Counted from the first letter of the stretch, positions 8,491 to 17,706 are shown. The stretch: DNA of 64,000 nt from Micavibrio sp. UBA1850 (GCA_002338525.1 DDIM01000001.1:26458-90457), one strand, 5' to 3'. Program-made: numbers and translations. Notes: generated by a model not told the origin, from the sequence alone.

Positions 8491-9203
8491 AACAGCAATC
8501 CTTTTCCATCTTTTAATATTGCATTCGCCTCATCCGTATAATCGCCGTTGCTATGATGCAGCACCAAACCCGATGTCATCGTTAACGGCGTATGCCTATC
8601 CTTAAACGCGCGAACAATCACGCGCTTTGCGGGAACACCCAATTTAGGCCACAACGGGATAATTTCAAGCGCGCCAAAGCGTTTGTGAAGCCCCACTATC
8701 ATGTCATCAAGGCGCGAAGCTTGGTGGATCATCGTTAAAGACCCCTTTGATTTTAAAACGCGGTGAATATGGCGCATCCATACATCTAACGTAATGTCAG
8801 GGCTGTCATGACCATGCGCTTTTGCCTTTAAGGGGTCTGGCGAGCTCATATGCTTGCCGTCTTCATAAAATGGCGGGTTACATATGACATGGTCAAAACG
8901 CTCATGCGGCATATAATCTTGTAAATCGACGCATTCAAAATTTGCATCAGGTTCGTTTTGTTTGGCAAGCTCAATATACCCTGAGGCAACGTCTATACCC
9001 GTTAAGTTAATTTCAGGCACGCGATGCCGGACGCATAATCCTGCGCTGCCCACACCACAGCCAGCATCCAGCACACTTTGTCCAGATTGTACCGGACACG
9101 CCGCCGCAACCATGACACTGTCTAAACCAGGGCGAAATCCACCCTCTGGTTGCAAAAGCTTTACCGCACCATTTAATAAGTATATTTCGCGAGATTTCGA
9201 CAT
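8487..9203 (-). CDS. TrmN6-like tRNA adenine-N6 methyltransferase
   Basis: A 238-residue Rossmann-fold methyltransferase. The SAM-binding motif I is VLDAGCGVGSAGLC (about residues 39-52). The catalytic motif IV is CNPPFYEDG, the NPPF/Y type used for N6 methylation of adenine. The N-terminal QPEGGFRPGLDSVMVAAA is typical of the YfiC/TrmN6 family, which modifies A37 of tRNA1(Val). The C-terminal half (PLWPKLGVPAKRVIVRA) also fits. The exact target is by homology only. It is the first gene of a pair with the S49 peptidase and is divergent from the polyprenyl synthase gene, only 42 bp away, so a compact bidirectional promoter must lie there. Confidence 0.87.
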   Translation of the reverse strand: MSKSREIYLLNGAVKLLQPEGGFRPGLDSVMVAAACPVQSGQSVLDAGCGVGSAGLCVRHRVPEINLTGIDVASGYIELAKQNEPDANFECVDLQDYMPHERFDHVICNPPFYEDGKHMSSPDPLKAKAHGHDSPDITLDVWMRHIHRVLKSKGSLTMIHQASRLDDMIVGLHKRFGALEIIPLWPKLGVPAKRVIVRAFKDRHTPLTMTSGLVLHHSNGDYTDEANAILKDGKGLLL

Positions 9204-9245
9204 AAAGCCCTTGTTGTTTGCATAGCGTTGGTTTAAATCATAAAT

Positions 9246-10322
9246 ATGTCACAAACTATGTCACAGAGAAACGAAACGCAAGCTTTAGACGAGCAAAGCA
9301 ACGCCTCAAAAACTAAAGCAACCGATATGAGCTCCTCCCCCCTTGAACAGCTAATGACATATCTTCACGATGATATGCAGGCTGTAAATGACACGATCTT
9401 GTCAGAAATGCATTCTGATGTGCCTCTCATTCCACAACTGGCAAGCTACTTAATCGCATCGGGAGGCAAGCGTATCCGCCCTCTTTTAACACTGGCAACC
9501 GCACGCCTGGTGGACGCCGATATTAAACAGGCCACCCTCCTTGCGGCAACCGTCGAATTTATTCATACGGCAACACTTCTTCATGATGATGTTGTAGATG
9601 AAAGCCAAGAGCGCCGCGGGCAAAAAGCCGCCAACCTCGTATTTGGCAATCAAGAGACTGTTCTTGTCGGCGATTTTTTGTTTTCTCGCGCCTTTCAATT
9701 AATGGTGAAGACAAATTCCGTAGAGATTTTAAGGATCTTGTCGAACGCCTCTTCTGTAATTGCAGAAGGCGAAGTTTTACAACTTCAATATCAAGGTGAC
9801 ATGTCTATTAATTGGAACGTTTACAAAACCATCATCGGAGCAAAAACGGCCTCCCTTTTTGCCGCTTCGTGCGAAGTCAACGGCGCCATTTTAAAAGACA
9901 AAGACATACAAAAAAGCCTAAGCGAGTACGGTTACAATCTTGGCATGGCTTTTCAAATCGCAGATGACACACTAGATTATGATGCAAACCAAGAACAGCT
10001 TGGGAAAACTGTGGGTGATGATTTTCGCGAAGGGAAAATAACCGCCCCTATTCTTTTTGCGCTTCAAAACGCATCAGATGATGAAAAAGCATTTTGGACA
10101 CGCACACTCGTTGAACACAACATTAACGACCAAGACCTAAAAACTGCGCAAGACTTGATCCTAAAACATAAAGGACTAGAACAATCCAAGCAGCTGGCTC
10201 GTGAATATGCCCAGAAATCCTCACAATCCATACATAAAATAATTCAAAAAAATGATAATAATCGGGAACTTTTCGATATGCTCTGCGTTATGCCAGAGTA
10301 CGTCGTATCAAGGCTCGCCTAG
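9246..10322 (+). CDS. ispB: Long-chain polyprenyl diphosphate synthase
   Basis: A 358-residue trans-prenyltransferase that extends farnesyl diphosphate with isopentenyl diphosphate, giving the side chain of ubiquinone or menaquinone. The first Asp-rich motif is in LLHDDVVDESQERRG, the second in FQIADDTLDYDANQ. GGKRIRPLLTLA is the family's N-terminal substrate-binding segment. The first 40 residues (MSQTMSQRNETQALDEQSNA...) are polar and probably disordered. ATG 9258 is an alternative start, and neither has a clear ribosome-binding site. Chain length (octa- or decaprenyl) cannot be read by eye. Its position divergent from trmN6-like and S49 genes is a standard alphaproteobacterial arrangement. 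Confidence 0.9.
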   Translation: MSQTMSQRNETQALDEQSNASKTKATDMSSSPLEQLMTYLHDDMQAVNDTILSEMHSDVPLIPQLASYLIASGGKRIRPLLTLATARLVDADIKQATLLAATVEFIHTATLLHDDVVDESQERRGQKAANLVFGNQETVLVGDFLFSRAFQLMVKTNSVEILRILSNASSVIAEGEVLQLQYQGDMSINWNVYKTIIGAKTASLFAASCEVNGAILKDKDIQKSLSEYGYNLGMAFQIADDTLDYDANQEQLGKTVGDDFREGKITAPILFALQNASDDEKAFWTRTLVEHNINDQDLKTAQDLILKHKGLEQSKQLAREYAQKSSQSIHKIIQKNDNNRELFDMLCVMPEYVVSRLA

Positions 10323-10432
10323 ATTTTAGCCGCTATAAAAAAATCGAAGGGTTTTTTGATTTCAGACGTAACTATTATGATTGCCTTAGCGAATAAGGTA
10401 ACAGAAAACAATAAAATAACGAGGTTACGGTT

Positions 10433-11317
10433 ATGGCTACAGCACTATCAAATGCATCAACAAATATTGCAGACACTGCGTATATTCGACAGGCAATGAA
10501 ATCACCGATGTTAAGTCGTGAGGAAGAGCATGGCTTAGCAGAGAAATGGACGCATGACGGTGACGAAAAAGCACTTCACACATTAACTCAATCATATATG
10601 CGTCTTGTGGTAGCCATTGCTCATAAATTCAAACATTACGGACTTCCCGTTAGTGATCTTATCCAAGAGGGGAATGTTGGCTTGTTACAAGCGGCTATGA
10701 AATTTGATACAGCAAAAGATGTGCGTTTTTCAACATATGCAACATGGTGGGTTCGCGCATCAATTCAGGATTTTGTTCTTAGAAACTGGTCAATTGTCAG
10801 AACAGGAACAACATCTGCTCATAAATCGCTTTTCTTTAAACTACGCTATTTGCGCCAAAAAATTGACGGCGCATCAACAGAGCAAGGTTTAACAGAACAA
10901 GGTCGTCAGGATGTTGCAGATCATCTAAACGTTCGCCTAAAAGACGTTGAAGAGATGGAACGCCGCCTCTTCCAATCTGATCAATCTTTAAACGCGCCCA
11001 TGTCATCTGAAGAAGACAGTGGTGCTGACTGGTTGTCACAACTACCATCTGACACGCCAACGCCAGAAGATCTGACAGCAGAAACAAAAGACGAAGAGAC
11101 TTATAAATCATGGTTAAACGGTGCACTTTCAACATTGAAAGAGCGTGAGCAATACATTATCCAACGTCGCCACCTTACAGAAAATGGCGCAACGCTTGAA
11201 ACATTGGGTAACGAGCTTGGTATTAGTAAAGAGCGCGTTCGTCAAATCGAAGGTGACGCGATGAAGAAATTGAAAAAAGTACTTATGAAAGATGCCGGCG
11301 CAAACGGCCTCAACTAA
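10433..11317 (+). CDS. rpoH: RNA polymerase sigma factor RpoH (sigma-32)
   Basis: A 294-residue group 3 sigma factor for heat-shock promoters. Region 1.2/2.1 starts at MKSPMLSREEEHGLAEKW. Region 2 contains DLIQEGNVGLLQAAMKFD and FSTYATWWVRASIQDFVLRN. The segment HKSLFFKLRYLRQKI between regions 2 and 3 corresponds to the RpoH box, which separates it from RpoD and from RpoS. Region 4 ends with the helix-turn-helix ETLGNELGISKERVRQIE. The ATG has GAGG upstream. It is monocistronic, followed by a strong terminator at 11352. Confidence 0.93.
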   Translation: MATALSNASTNIADTAYIRQAMKSPMLSREEEHGLAEKWTHDGDEKALHTLTQSYMRLVVAIAHKFKHYGLPVSDLIQEGNVGLLQAAMKFDTAKDVRFSTYATWWVRASIQDFVLRNWSIVRTGTTSAHKSLFFKLRYLRQKIDGASTEQGLTEQGRQDVADHLNVRLKDVEEMERRLFQSDQSLNAPMSSEEDSGADWLSQLPSDTPTPEDLTAETKDEETYKSWLNGALSTLKEREQYIIQRRHLTENGATLETLGNELGISKERVRQIEGDAMKKLKKVLMKDAGANGLN

Positions 11318-11351
11318 ACAGTAAATATTTTTCCCCAAACATTAAAAAATT

Positions 11352-11389
11352 AACCCCGTACTCATTTCCAAGTGCGGGGTTATTTTTTT
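11352..11389 (+). terminator. Rho-independent terminator of rpoH
   Basis: AACCCCG-T-ACT pairs with AGT-G-CGGGGTT around an eight-base loop, followed by ATTTTTTT. The T run overlaps the stop codon of the convergent M48 protease gene. Confidence 0.88.
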
Positions 11390-12881
11390 ATCCTTTTACA
11401 ACAATCTTATATCTTTGCCCTGACACAATCTTATCATTTCTTTTAAGACCATTAAGAGCCATAAAACGCTCCAGCTTGAGGGTGTCAAAATTCATGCGGT
11501 TGGCCAGGCTTTGAATTGTATCCCCTGATCGCGCCACAACAACTTTTACGCGCTGCGCCTTGATATTACGGCGCTCTGATGCGGTCATGCGACGGAAACT
11601 ATATGTTGCTCGGCGCAAATCTTCTTGCATCGCCTGTGGCAGGTTTTTAGGAATGGCCACTTGAAAACGATACATCGCACCAGAATCGTATTGAAGCGCA
11701 ATCAAACGAAGCGTCACATCTTTACCGTTTACGATCCCATCAAACGCGGTTGTGGCGGCATTCATACCATTGATTTTAATGTTTTGTGCAGGCGGAATAT
11801 CAATACCGTCTTTCATCCAGACATTCATGATGTACTCAGCCGGCGTCCAGCGAGATTTGTTTTCACGAATATCTAGAATAAGGGCTGCGCCCGTATCTGT
11901 TGTTGCTAAAATCTGACTCGGCTGATTTGTGATACGGTAATGTTTTGGCACAGTAAATGTAAAGCCCAGTTCTGGATGATAAAACGTTTGCCCGCGCACA
12001 AACCCGTGCTTGTCACTATCCCCATATGTCATTCCATCGATCATTTTCAAATAACGATCTCGCCCCACGTCATTACTATTTTCTGGGTAAGTACTCGCAA
12101 TTTGTGCAGCCGTGACAACACGTCCAGCCGTGTTGGGGTGTGTTGAAAAGAAGCTTGGTGCCGTCGAAGTTGTTCGCCCCTCAATTTGATTTTGTAAGTT
12201 GCTTTCTGCTTCTAACTGGCCTAAGAACCCTGCCATCGCCTGCGTGTCATAGCCAGATTGTTGAAGGTAGCGAACGCCAAGCTTATCAGCTTCACTTTCT
12301 TGTCCACGTGAGTATGAGCTTGTGTATAAATTCGCGCCTATACCAATGGCACGAGAAACCGCAGGACTACCAATCGCAGCCGCTGCAACTGTTGCACCTA
12401 AGGACGTTAAAACCCCGCGAGAGTAACGCTCTGCCGAATGTCTTCCTGTAATGTGGGCCACCTCGTGGGCAAGGACTGCGGCAAGTTCTGCCTCGCTATT
12501 GGCCGCTGCCATTAATCCACGTGTTGCGTAGATGTAGCCTCCAGGCACGGCAAAGGCGTTTAAGACAGGCGTATCAAGTAGAAAGAACTTATAGTCCACG
12601 TCAGGGCGCTCTGTATCACGAGACACACGCTGGCCGATTTGTGTCATATAGTTTTGTAGTTTCGCATTATTATATTCACCACCAAAAGACGCCAAGATTT
12701 GTGGATGCTGCTGGCTTCCAACCTGATTTTCTTTGTCTTCGCTCATCAACCCCGTAAATTGACGCTCTCCAGTGGCAGGGTTGGTTGTACATGCACTGAT
12801 AATAAGTAATGATAACAGTGTAAGAACAACATTGAATTGAACCTTGTCAAAACGAGGCGCTTTAGGGCAAAGTGCATGCAT
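11388..12881 (-). CDS. BepA-like M48 metalloprotease lipoprotein with LysM domain
   Basis: A 497-residue zinc protease predicted at the periplasmic face of the outer membrane. The signal peptide ends in a lipobox IISAC with Cys31. The M48 core has HEVAHITGRHSAERYS with HExxH, and the third zinc ligand is in SRGQESEADKLGVRYL. The family (BepA/YfgC, LoiP) degrades or assists misfolded outer-membrane proteins. The C-terminus holds a LysM-type module (VARSGDTIQSLANRMNF ... GQRYKIVV) in place of the TPR domain of BepA, suggesting peptidoglycan association. ATG 12881 with AAGGA nine bases upstream is chosen over ATG 12911. Its start codon overlaps that of the divergent gene. Confidence 0.88.
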   Translation of the reverse strand: MHALCPKAPRFDKVQFNVVLTLLSLLIISACTTNPATGERQFTGLMSEDKENQVGSQQHPQILASFGGEYNNAKLQNYMTQIGQRVSRDTERPDVDYKFFLLDTPVLNAFAVPGGYIYATRGLMAAANSEAELAAVLAHEVAHITGRHSAERYSRGVLTSLGATVAAAAIGSPAVSRAIGIGANLYTSSYSRGQESEADKLGVRYLQQSGYDTQAMAGFLGQLEAESNLQNQIEGRTTSTAPSFFSTHPNTAGRVVTAAQIASTYPENSNDVGRDRYLKMIDGMTYGDSDKHGFVRGQTFYHPELGFTFTVPKHYRITNQPSQILATTDTGAALILDIRENKSRWTPAEYIMNVWMKDGIDIPPAQNIKINGMNAATTAFDGIVNGKDVTLRLIALQYDSGAMYRFQVAIPKNLPQAMQEDLRRATYSFRRMTASERRNIKAQRVKVVVARSGDTIQSLANRMNFDTLKLERFMALNGLKRNDKIVSGQRYKIVVKG

Positions 12882-13782
12882 GAGATTTTTCCTTTTTAAA
12901 TATATAATCATCTTTTCTGCGGTAATAATTCTTTATACAACTATATGTAGCACGCAGGCAATTGCTCAAGATAAAAAATATGAGGATGAAAGCCCCCCTA
13001 TTCTCGTCAAAAAAGACGGCGCAAAACTCGCCGAATTAAAACAAATTGACAACACAGTCACTGTTAAAACAGTCATAGATGGAAAGACCTTCACAGATCT
13101 AGACGGCAATACATACGCCCTTGCCAGCCTTGATATACAGTATGACGCCCCATACGCACGCCAAGCCAAAGAACAGCTTGAGGAATTGATTATGGGCAAA
13201 ACACTTATCTTATTTCAGACAAAAAACCCTAAATTCGGGCGTCAAAACCACATGGGTCATACAATTGTTCACGCCTTGACGAAAGACACTTACACATGGG
13301 TGCAAGCAACACTTTTGGCCAATGGCGCGGCGCGGGTTCGTACGACGCCCTATACATACGAGCATGTTCATGACTTACTTAGCTACGAGTTAGACGCACG
13401 AAATAATAAGCGCGGTATATGGCAAGACGAAGCTTTTGATATACTAACCCCTGATACAGCCATAGATCATATTGGTAGCTTTCAAATCGTCGAGGGTAAA
13501 ATTAAAAAAGTGGCTGTCACGAAAAACAACATCTACTTAAACTTTGGTGACAATTGGAAAAACGATTTCACGATTGGTATCGAGCCGTCGGTGCGACGCG
13601 CCCTTGCAAAGAAAAATATTACGGTTCAAAATTGGACAGGAAAAGATATTCAGATGCGGGGCTGGATACGTCTTTATAACGGACCATATATAGATTTAAC
13701 ACATGAACAACAAATACAATTATTCGATCCAATACCAAAAGATATAGATAGCGATGAGCAAGACACCCCCACAAAAAAATAA
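12880..13782 (+). CDS. Exported thermonuclease-fold protein with degenerate active site
   Basis: A 300-residue protein from ATG 12880; a TTG at 12844 would add 12 residues. A hydrophobic segment (FLFKYIIIFSAVIILYTTI) followed by TQAIAQ indicates export or anchoring. A staphylococcal-nuclease (SNase) fold follows: VKTVIDGKTFTDLDGNTYAL, LASLDIQYDAPYARQAKEQL, and WVQATLLANGAARV. The usual calcium/phosphate residues (DGDT, RL.GIDAPE, D.YGR) are mostly lost: DGKT keeps one Asp, the RL.GIDAPE stretch reads LASLDIQYDAP, and KFGR remains from the last. It is therefore probably not an active nuclease. The second half (GKIKKVAVTKNNIYLNFGDN) looks like an added OB-type domain. It overlaps pip by 29 bp. 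Confidence 0.75.
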   Translation: MRFFLFKYIIIFSAVIILYTTICSTQAIAQDKKYEDESPPILVKKDGAKLAELKQIDNTVTVKTVIDGKTFTDLDGNTYALASLDIQYDAPYARQAKEQLEELIMGKTLILFQTKNPKFGRQNHMGHTIVHALTKDTYTWVQATLLANGAARVRTTPYTYEHVHDLLSYELDARNNKRGIWQDEAFDILTPDTAIDHIGSFQIVEGKIKKVAVTKNNIYLNFGDNWKNDFTIGIEPSVRRALAKKNITVQNWTGKDIQMRGWIRLYNGPYIDLTHEQQIQLFDPIPKDIDSDEQDTPTKK

Positions 13783-14713
13783 TCTATATCCTGAAATAGA
13801 ACCTTACTCGACGGGGTTTTTAGAAGTCGATAACACCCACACACTTTATTGGGAGCAATGCGGAAACCCTCACGGCACACCTGTACTTTTCCTCCATGGC
13901 GGGCCTGGTGCGGGATGCGGATCAATGCAAAGACGCTTTTTTGATCCTGAGCACTATCGTATTATTCTATTTGATCAACGAGGCGCTGGAAGATCGTCTC
14001 CACATGCAAGCATAGAAAACAACACGCGCCATGCGTTGGTTGAAGACATTGAAAAACTCCGCTCGCATTTAAACGTCGAAAAATGGCATATATTTGGTGG
14101 TTCTTGGGGATCAACCTTGGCCCTTTCTTATGCCATAGAACACACATCTGCTGTGCTAAGCATGGTACTGCGTGGGATTTTCCTCATGGAGCAAGATGAG
14201 ATCAATTGGTTTTTAAATGGCATAAAAAACATTTTTCCTGAAAATTGGGAGCGCTTTGCCTCACATGTTAACTTTGCCCCTAACCTGCTTGATGCATACT
14301 ACGAAAAATTAACGGACGCTGACTATCAAACAGCCCTTAAGGCAGGTGTTGCATGGAGCGCTTATGAAAGTGGATGTGCCTCGCTTCTCCCTCGTCCTGC
14401 CAAAGTCTCACATGAAGATTTGGACAAAGATGATCTGGCCATCTCCAAAATCGAAGCCCACTTTTTCAAATATGAGGTCATAGCCAAACAACACTCGCTT
14501 CTCAACAACATCGAGCGCCTCAGAAAAATTCCTGCAACAATCATACAAGGGCGCTATGACACCATCTGTCCGACAAAAACGGCCTACAAACTTCACAAGG
14601 CGTGGCCAGAAGCTGATTATATCATCGTACAAAATGGCGGGCACACGGCCAATGAGCCCGCTATGTACCGCCGTTTGATTGAAGCCACCAATAATATGAG
14701 ATCTATTGCATAA
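13754..14713 (+). CDS. pip: Proline iminopeptidase
   Basis: A 319-residue S33 family alpha/beta hydrolase that removes N-terminal proline from peptides. The oxyanion-hole motif HGGPGAGCG lies near residue 49. The nucleophile elbow is GGSWGSTLAL. FDQRGAGRSSPHA and the catalytic Asp/His region (IIQGRYDTICPT ... NGGHTANEP) are all present. Length and signature match typical proteobacterial Pip. Translation starts inside the end of the nuclease-fold gene, so the two are in one transcript, and pgk follows 16 bp later. Confidence 0.92.
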   Translation: MSKTPPQKNNLYPEIEPYSTGFLEVDNTHTLYWEQCGNPHGTPVLFLHGGPGAGCGSMQRRFFDPEHYRIILFDQRGAGRSSPHASIENNTRHALVEDIEKLRSHLNVEKWHIFGGSWGSTLALSYAIEHTSAVLSMVLRGIFLMEQDEINWFLNGIKNIFPENWERFASHVNFAPNLLDAYYEKLTDADYQTALKAGVAWSAYESGCASLLPRPAKVSHEDLDKDDLAISKIEAHFFKYEVIAKQHSLLNNIERLRKIPATIIQGRYDTICPTKTAYKLHKAWPEADYIIVQNGGHTANEPAMYRRLIEATNNMRSIA

Positions 14714-14729
14714 CGAAAGAGACTTTAAA

Positions 14730-15884
14730 ATGCCCGCCTATAAAACACTTCAAGACCTTCCTGATATTAACGGTAAAACCGTCATACTGCGCGCCGACTT
14801 AAACGTTCCAACCGATGGCAAAGAAGTGACCGACATGACACGTATTGACCGTGTCAAACCCACAATTGATGCCCTGCTTGAAAAAGGCGCAAAAATTAAA
14901 ATCCTTTCACATTTTGGTCGACCAAAAGGTCAGGTTAACCCTGATTACTCCCTTGAATTTCTAGCCCCTATCCTATCTAAAGCATGGGATCATGACGTTG
15001 CCTTTGACGATGAAAACGCGCAAATTATATTGCTTGAAAACACTCGATTTCACGAGGGTGAAGAAGCCAATGACATGGCGCTTGCTAAACGCTGGGCAGA
15101 CTTAGGCGACATATACGTTAACGACGCCTTTTCTGTATCTCACCGCGCACATGCCTCTACCGAGAGCATTGCAAAATGTCTTCCAAGCTATGCGGGTCTT
15201 TTGATGGAACAGGAACTCACTGCCCTCGAAAAAGCATTAACCACACCTGAGCGCCCCGTAACAGCCATTGTTGGCGGCGCCAAAATTTCAACAAAATTAG
15301 ACCTTTTGAATAATCTGATTAAAAAGGTCGACCATCTTATTCTCGGCGGTGGCATGGCAAACACATTTGTCGCGGCCAAAGGATATGATGTTGGCGCCTC
15401 TTTATGTGAAAATGACATGCTGGATACCGCTCGAGACATTATGGACAATGCCGACAAAAACGGATGTTTAATTGTGCTGCCGACAGATTTTATAGTCGCA
15501 AAAGAATTTAAAGCCCACGCACAAAGCCTGAATGTATTGATTGAAGAGGTTCCAGCAGACTACATGGCATTGGATGTTGGCCCAAAAACCATAATGCGCA
15601 TAGAAGATATCATTCAGAAATCAAAAACAATTGTGTGGAACGGCCCTATGGGTGCATTTGAAATTGCCCCTTTTGATAATGCCACAATTGAAATTGCGGA
15701 ATATGTTGCCAACTTTACACGCTTAGGTGACATCGTCTCTGTTGCGGGTGGTGGCGATACCGTGTCGGCCATGGCTCATGCCGGCGTAAAAGATGATTTA
15801 TCATATCTTTCAAGTGCTGGTGGCGCCTTTTTAGAATGGCTAGAAGGAAAAACGCTGCCTGGTGTGGCAGCGCTTAGTTCGTAA
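14730..15884 (+). CDS. pgk: Phosphoglycerate kinase
   Basis: A 384-residue cytoplasmic enzyme of glycolysis and gluconeogenesis, 1,3-bisphosphoglycerate + ADP to 3-phosphoglycerate + ATP. VILRADLNVP is the N-terminal substrate signature and LSHFGRPKG follows. The nucleotide-binding half has VGGAKISTKLDLLNNL, GGGMANTF and the Gly-rich SVAGGGDTVSAM. ATG 14730 is preferred over 14706 because of GAAAGAGA just upstream. An inverted repeat (15853-15872) lies inside the last codons but lacks a T run. The gene is distal to the nuclease-fold gene and pip in the same direction. Confidence 0.95.
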   Translation: MPAYKTLQDLPDINGKTVILRADLNVPTDGKEVTDMTRIDRVKPTIDALLEKGAKIKILSHFGRPKGQVNPDYSLEFLAPILSKAWDHDVAFDDENAQIILLENTRFHEGEEANDMALAKRWADLGDIYVNDAFSVSHRAHASTESIAKCLPSYAGLLMEQELTALEKALTTPERPVTAIVGGAKISTKLDLLNNLIKKVDHLILGGGMANTFVAAKGYDVGASLCENDMLDTARDIMDNADKNGCLIVLPTDFIVAKEFKAHAQSLNVLIEEVPADYMALDVGPKTIMRIEDIIQKSKTIVWNGPMGAFEIAPFDNATIEIAEYVANFTRLGDIVSVAGGGDTVSAMAHAGVKDDLSYLSSAGGAFLEWLEGKTLPGVAALSS

Positions 15885-15894
15885 ATAAGAAAGC

Positions 15895-17052
15895 TTACGC
15901 TCTTACAAAATTTCTTTGATAGATATTTCGCGCAAATTCCGCATTCATACGGTCAAAGTACGACAATGCGCGGTTAAGCGTTATGCCCTGCATCGCTTGC
16001 CCATTAGACCTAATATGTTCTGATAGTAAAAACAACTTAATAAAATCATTACGATCAACACCATGAGAGCGGCACAAAATTGCAAGCCCATGTCCATATT
16101 GTTGGCCTAAAACCTCTAGTGTGTCTTTTGCTGACACACCCATGAAAATTGAAAACTTCGCAACAAACAAACGGTAGTTTTTAAGCCTTAATTCACCCAG
16201 CATCTCATTGAGCATGACGTTTCTCATGTGACCATCACGATCAGAACGCAATTGTGATTTTGCGTATTCCGCATCCATCATCGCACGCGTTGGCATGAAC
16301 GGGTTTTGCGGCGCCGGTGCAGGCTTCGGCTCGCTTAATGTCTTTACAGACGCATCAATGACTTCATCAATATCGTCTCCAACAAGTCCATATTTATCGT
16401 TAATGAGAACTTTAAGATGTTCACCGACAAAACTATAAAGCTTTTTGACAAGAGTTTTAGGCACATCAGCGCGCTCGATAAGGGGTTGCGCTACACTCTC
16501 ATTCTTTTGCGCGCTAACATATAATACCTTCATCGCATCTACAGTTAACTTAATCTCATCATTGGCAGCCAATACACTATGAACAAGCGTATCATCAATA
16601 CTGGCAAGTTCATCGATAATTTGTGATGGCAAATCCGGGCGAGACGCAATAACACGCGCATAATCATGCGGTTTTGATTGTAGAATATACATCAAATCAA
16701 GTGTTTCAAGTACAGGGCTATAACGGAGTACGCTCTCAGCCACTGAAATCTCATCATATGCCAGATTCAAAATAAGGCGTGCAGGCACATTTGGAAGCGC
16801 TGCAATTTTTTCAGAAAGCTCTTGTCTCAATTGAATTTCAGCTTGTTGTATTAAAGCCAAAAGAATGTCGGCGACTAAATCTTTTTCGCGCGCCTCAACA
16901 GAAACATCTAAAAGTTCAGACACAATGTCACTCAGCTTACTGCGTGCATCAGGCGACTGATTTTCCGCTAAGCTGTAGATGTGGTGTGTGTCATAAAGCC
17001 TCACGAGAAGTGGCTTCATTGTTTCCGATCTTTCTAATAACCCAATATCCAT
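15895..17052 (-). CDS. DUF2336 domain protein
   Basis: A 385-residue protein, all-helical in appearance. Residues about 20-200 match the alphaproteobacterial DUF2336 pattern of paired helices: KLSDIVSELLDVSVEAREKD, LILNLAYDEISVAESVLRYS and ARVIASRPDLPSQIIDELAS are repeats of the HEAT-like type. The C-terminal third is a separate helical domain. No enzyme motif, signal peptide or membrane segment is seen, so it is probably a cytoplasmic scaffold or regulator; function is unknown for the family. The start is either GTG 17061 or ATG 17052. The ATG is preferred because GGTG lies before it. It converges with pgk at 10 bp. Confidence 0.8.
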   Translation of the reverse strand: MDIGLLERSETMKPLLVRLYDTHHIYSLAENQSPDARSKLSDIVSELLDVSVEAREKDLVADILLALIQQAEIQLRQELSEKIAALPNVPARLILNLAYDEISVAESVLRYSPVLETLDLMYILQSKPHDYARVIASRPDLPSQIIDELASIDDTLVHSVLAANDEIKLTVDAMKVLYVSAQKNESVAQPLIERADVPKTLVKKLYSFVGEHLKVLINDKYGLVGDDIDEVIDASVKTLSEPKPAPAPQNPFMPTRAMMDAEYAKSQLRSDRDGHMRNVMLNEMLGELRLKNYRLFVAKFSIFMGVSAKDTLEVLGQQYGHGLAILCRSHGVDRNDFIKLFLLSEHIRSNGQAMQGITLNRALSYFDRMNAEFARNIYQRNFVRA

Positions 17053-17391
17053 TTTTTTCACCAGTATTTGTTTTGCATCTTCATGATGCTTATTACTAAA
17101 TACACATTCCTCTATTCTTACTGGATCTTATTTCCCTAAAACCCAACGATTTATTTTTTTGATGCTAAAGCTATTATTTTTATTATGTGTGCCCCAGCGT
17201 TGATAACATTTAACAGGACAAGTCTTACTACAAAGTTAACAAAATTGGATTTATCTTAACTTTTTAGAAAATTTTATTAAAACTTGTTGAAAATTGCATA
17301 TATCCAGTATCAGTATGTTAGAAACGCTTTATTAACTATATGTTGATATGCTATGTATTGGGATAAGAATAAAAAGTTAGGGGAGTAAGAC
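17053..17391. other. Divergent intergenic region with an inverted repeat
   Basis: This is 339 bp of AT-rich sequence between two divergent genes. AAAGTTAA (17232-17239) and TTAACTTT (17256-17263) form a perfect 8-bp inverted repeat with a 16-base spacer, which could be an operator. I see no convincing -35/-10 pair for either gene; TTGATA...TAAGAA near 17340-17370 is a weak candidate for the plus gene. No small RNA or further reading frame is evident. Confidence 0.45.
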
Positions 17392-17679
17392 ATGTTAGGG
17401 CCAATCAACGCGTACCAAGTTCAACAGCAAACTGTACAAAATGCGCAAGCACGAACGCCCAACGCCCAAGATTCTCTCGCTCAAAAGCAAAACCCTGCCC
17501 GTTCAGAACGCCTTAACGAAACACGCAACGTGGGCGAACCTATCGCAAACACAAATGATGCAAACGCACAGACCAACTCTCGTGATCAGCAGCTAAAAGG
17601 CGCATCGATTGATGATGTTAAAGCATTAATATCACAAGGTAATATCCAACGTGGCTCACTCTTAGACGTGATCGCCTAA
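17392..17679 (+). CDS. Small disordered protein with a conserved-looking C-terminal helix
   Basis: A 95-residue product of unknown family. GGGGAG ten bases before the ATG is a strong ribosome-binding site. Residues 1-65 are Gln/Asn/Ala-rich with no hydrophobic core and are likely disordered (QVQQQTVQNAQARTPNAQ). The C-terminal 25 residues (SIDDVKALISQGNIQRGSLL) look structured and end in DVIA. There is no signal peptide. The composition resembles small export substrates or chaperone-bound proteins, but that is a guess. It is flanked by DUF2336 (divergent) and amn (convergent) and is monocistronic. Confidence 0.65.
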   Translation: MLGPINAYQVQQQTVQNAQARTPNAQDSLAQKQNPARSERLNETRNVGEPIANTNDANAQTNSRDQQLKGASIDDVKALISQGNIQRGSLLDVIA

Positions 17680-17706
17680 GTCCCATTTAATAGATTTTAT
17701 CAAAGC

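Noticed and set aside
15853..15872. Inverted repeat CGCTGCC...GGCAGCG as a terminator of pgk
   Set aside because: It lies inside the coding end and has no T run after it.
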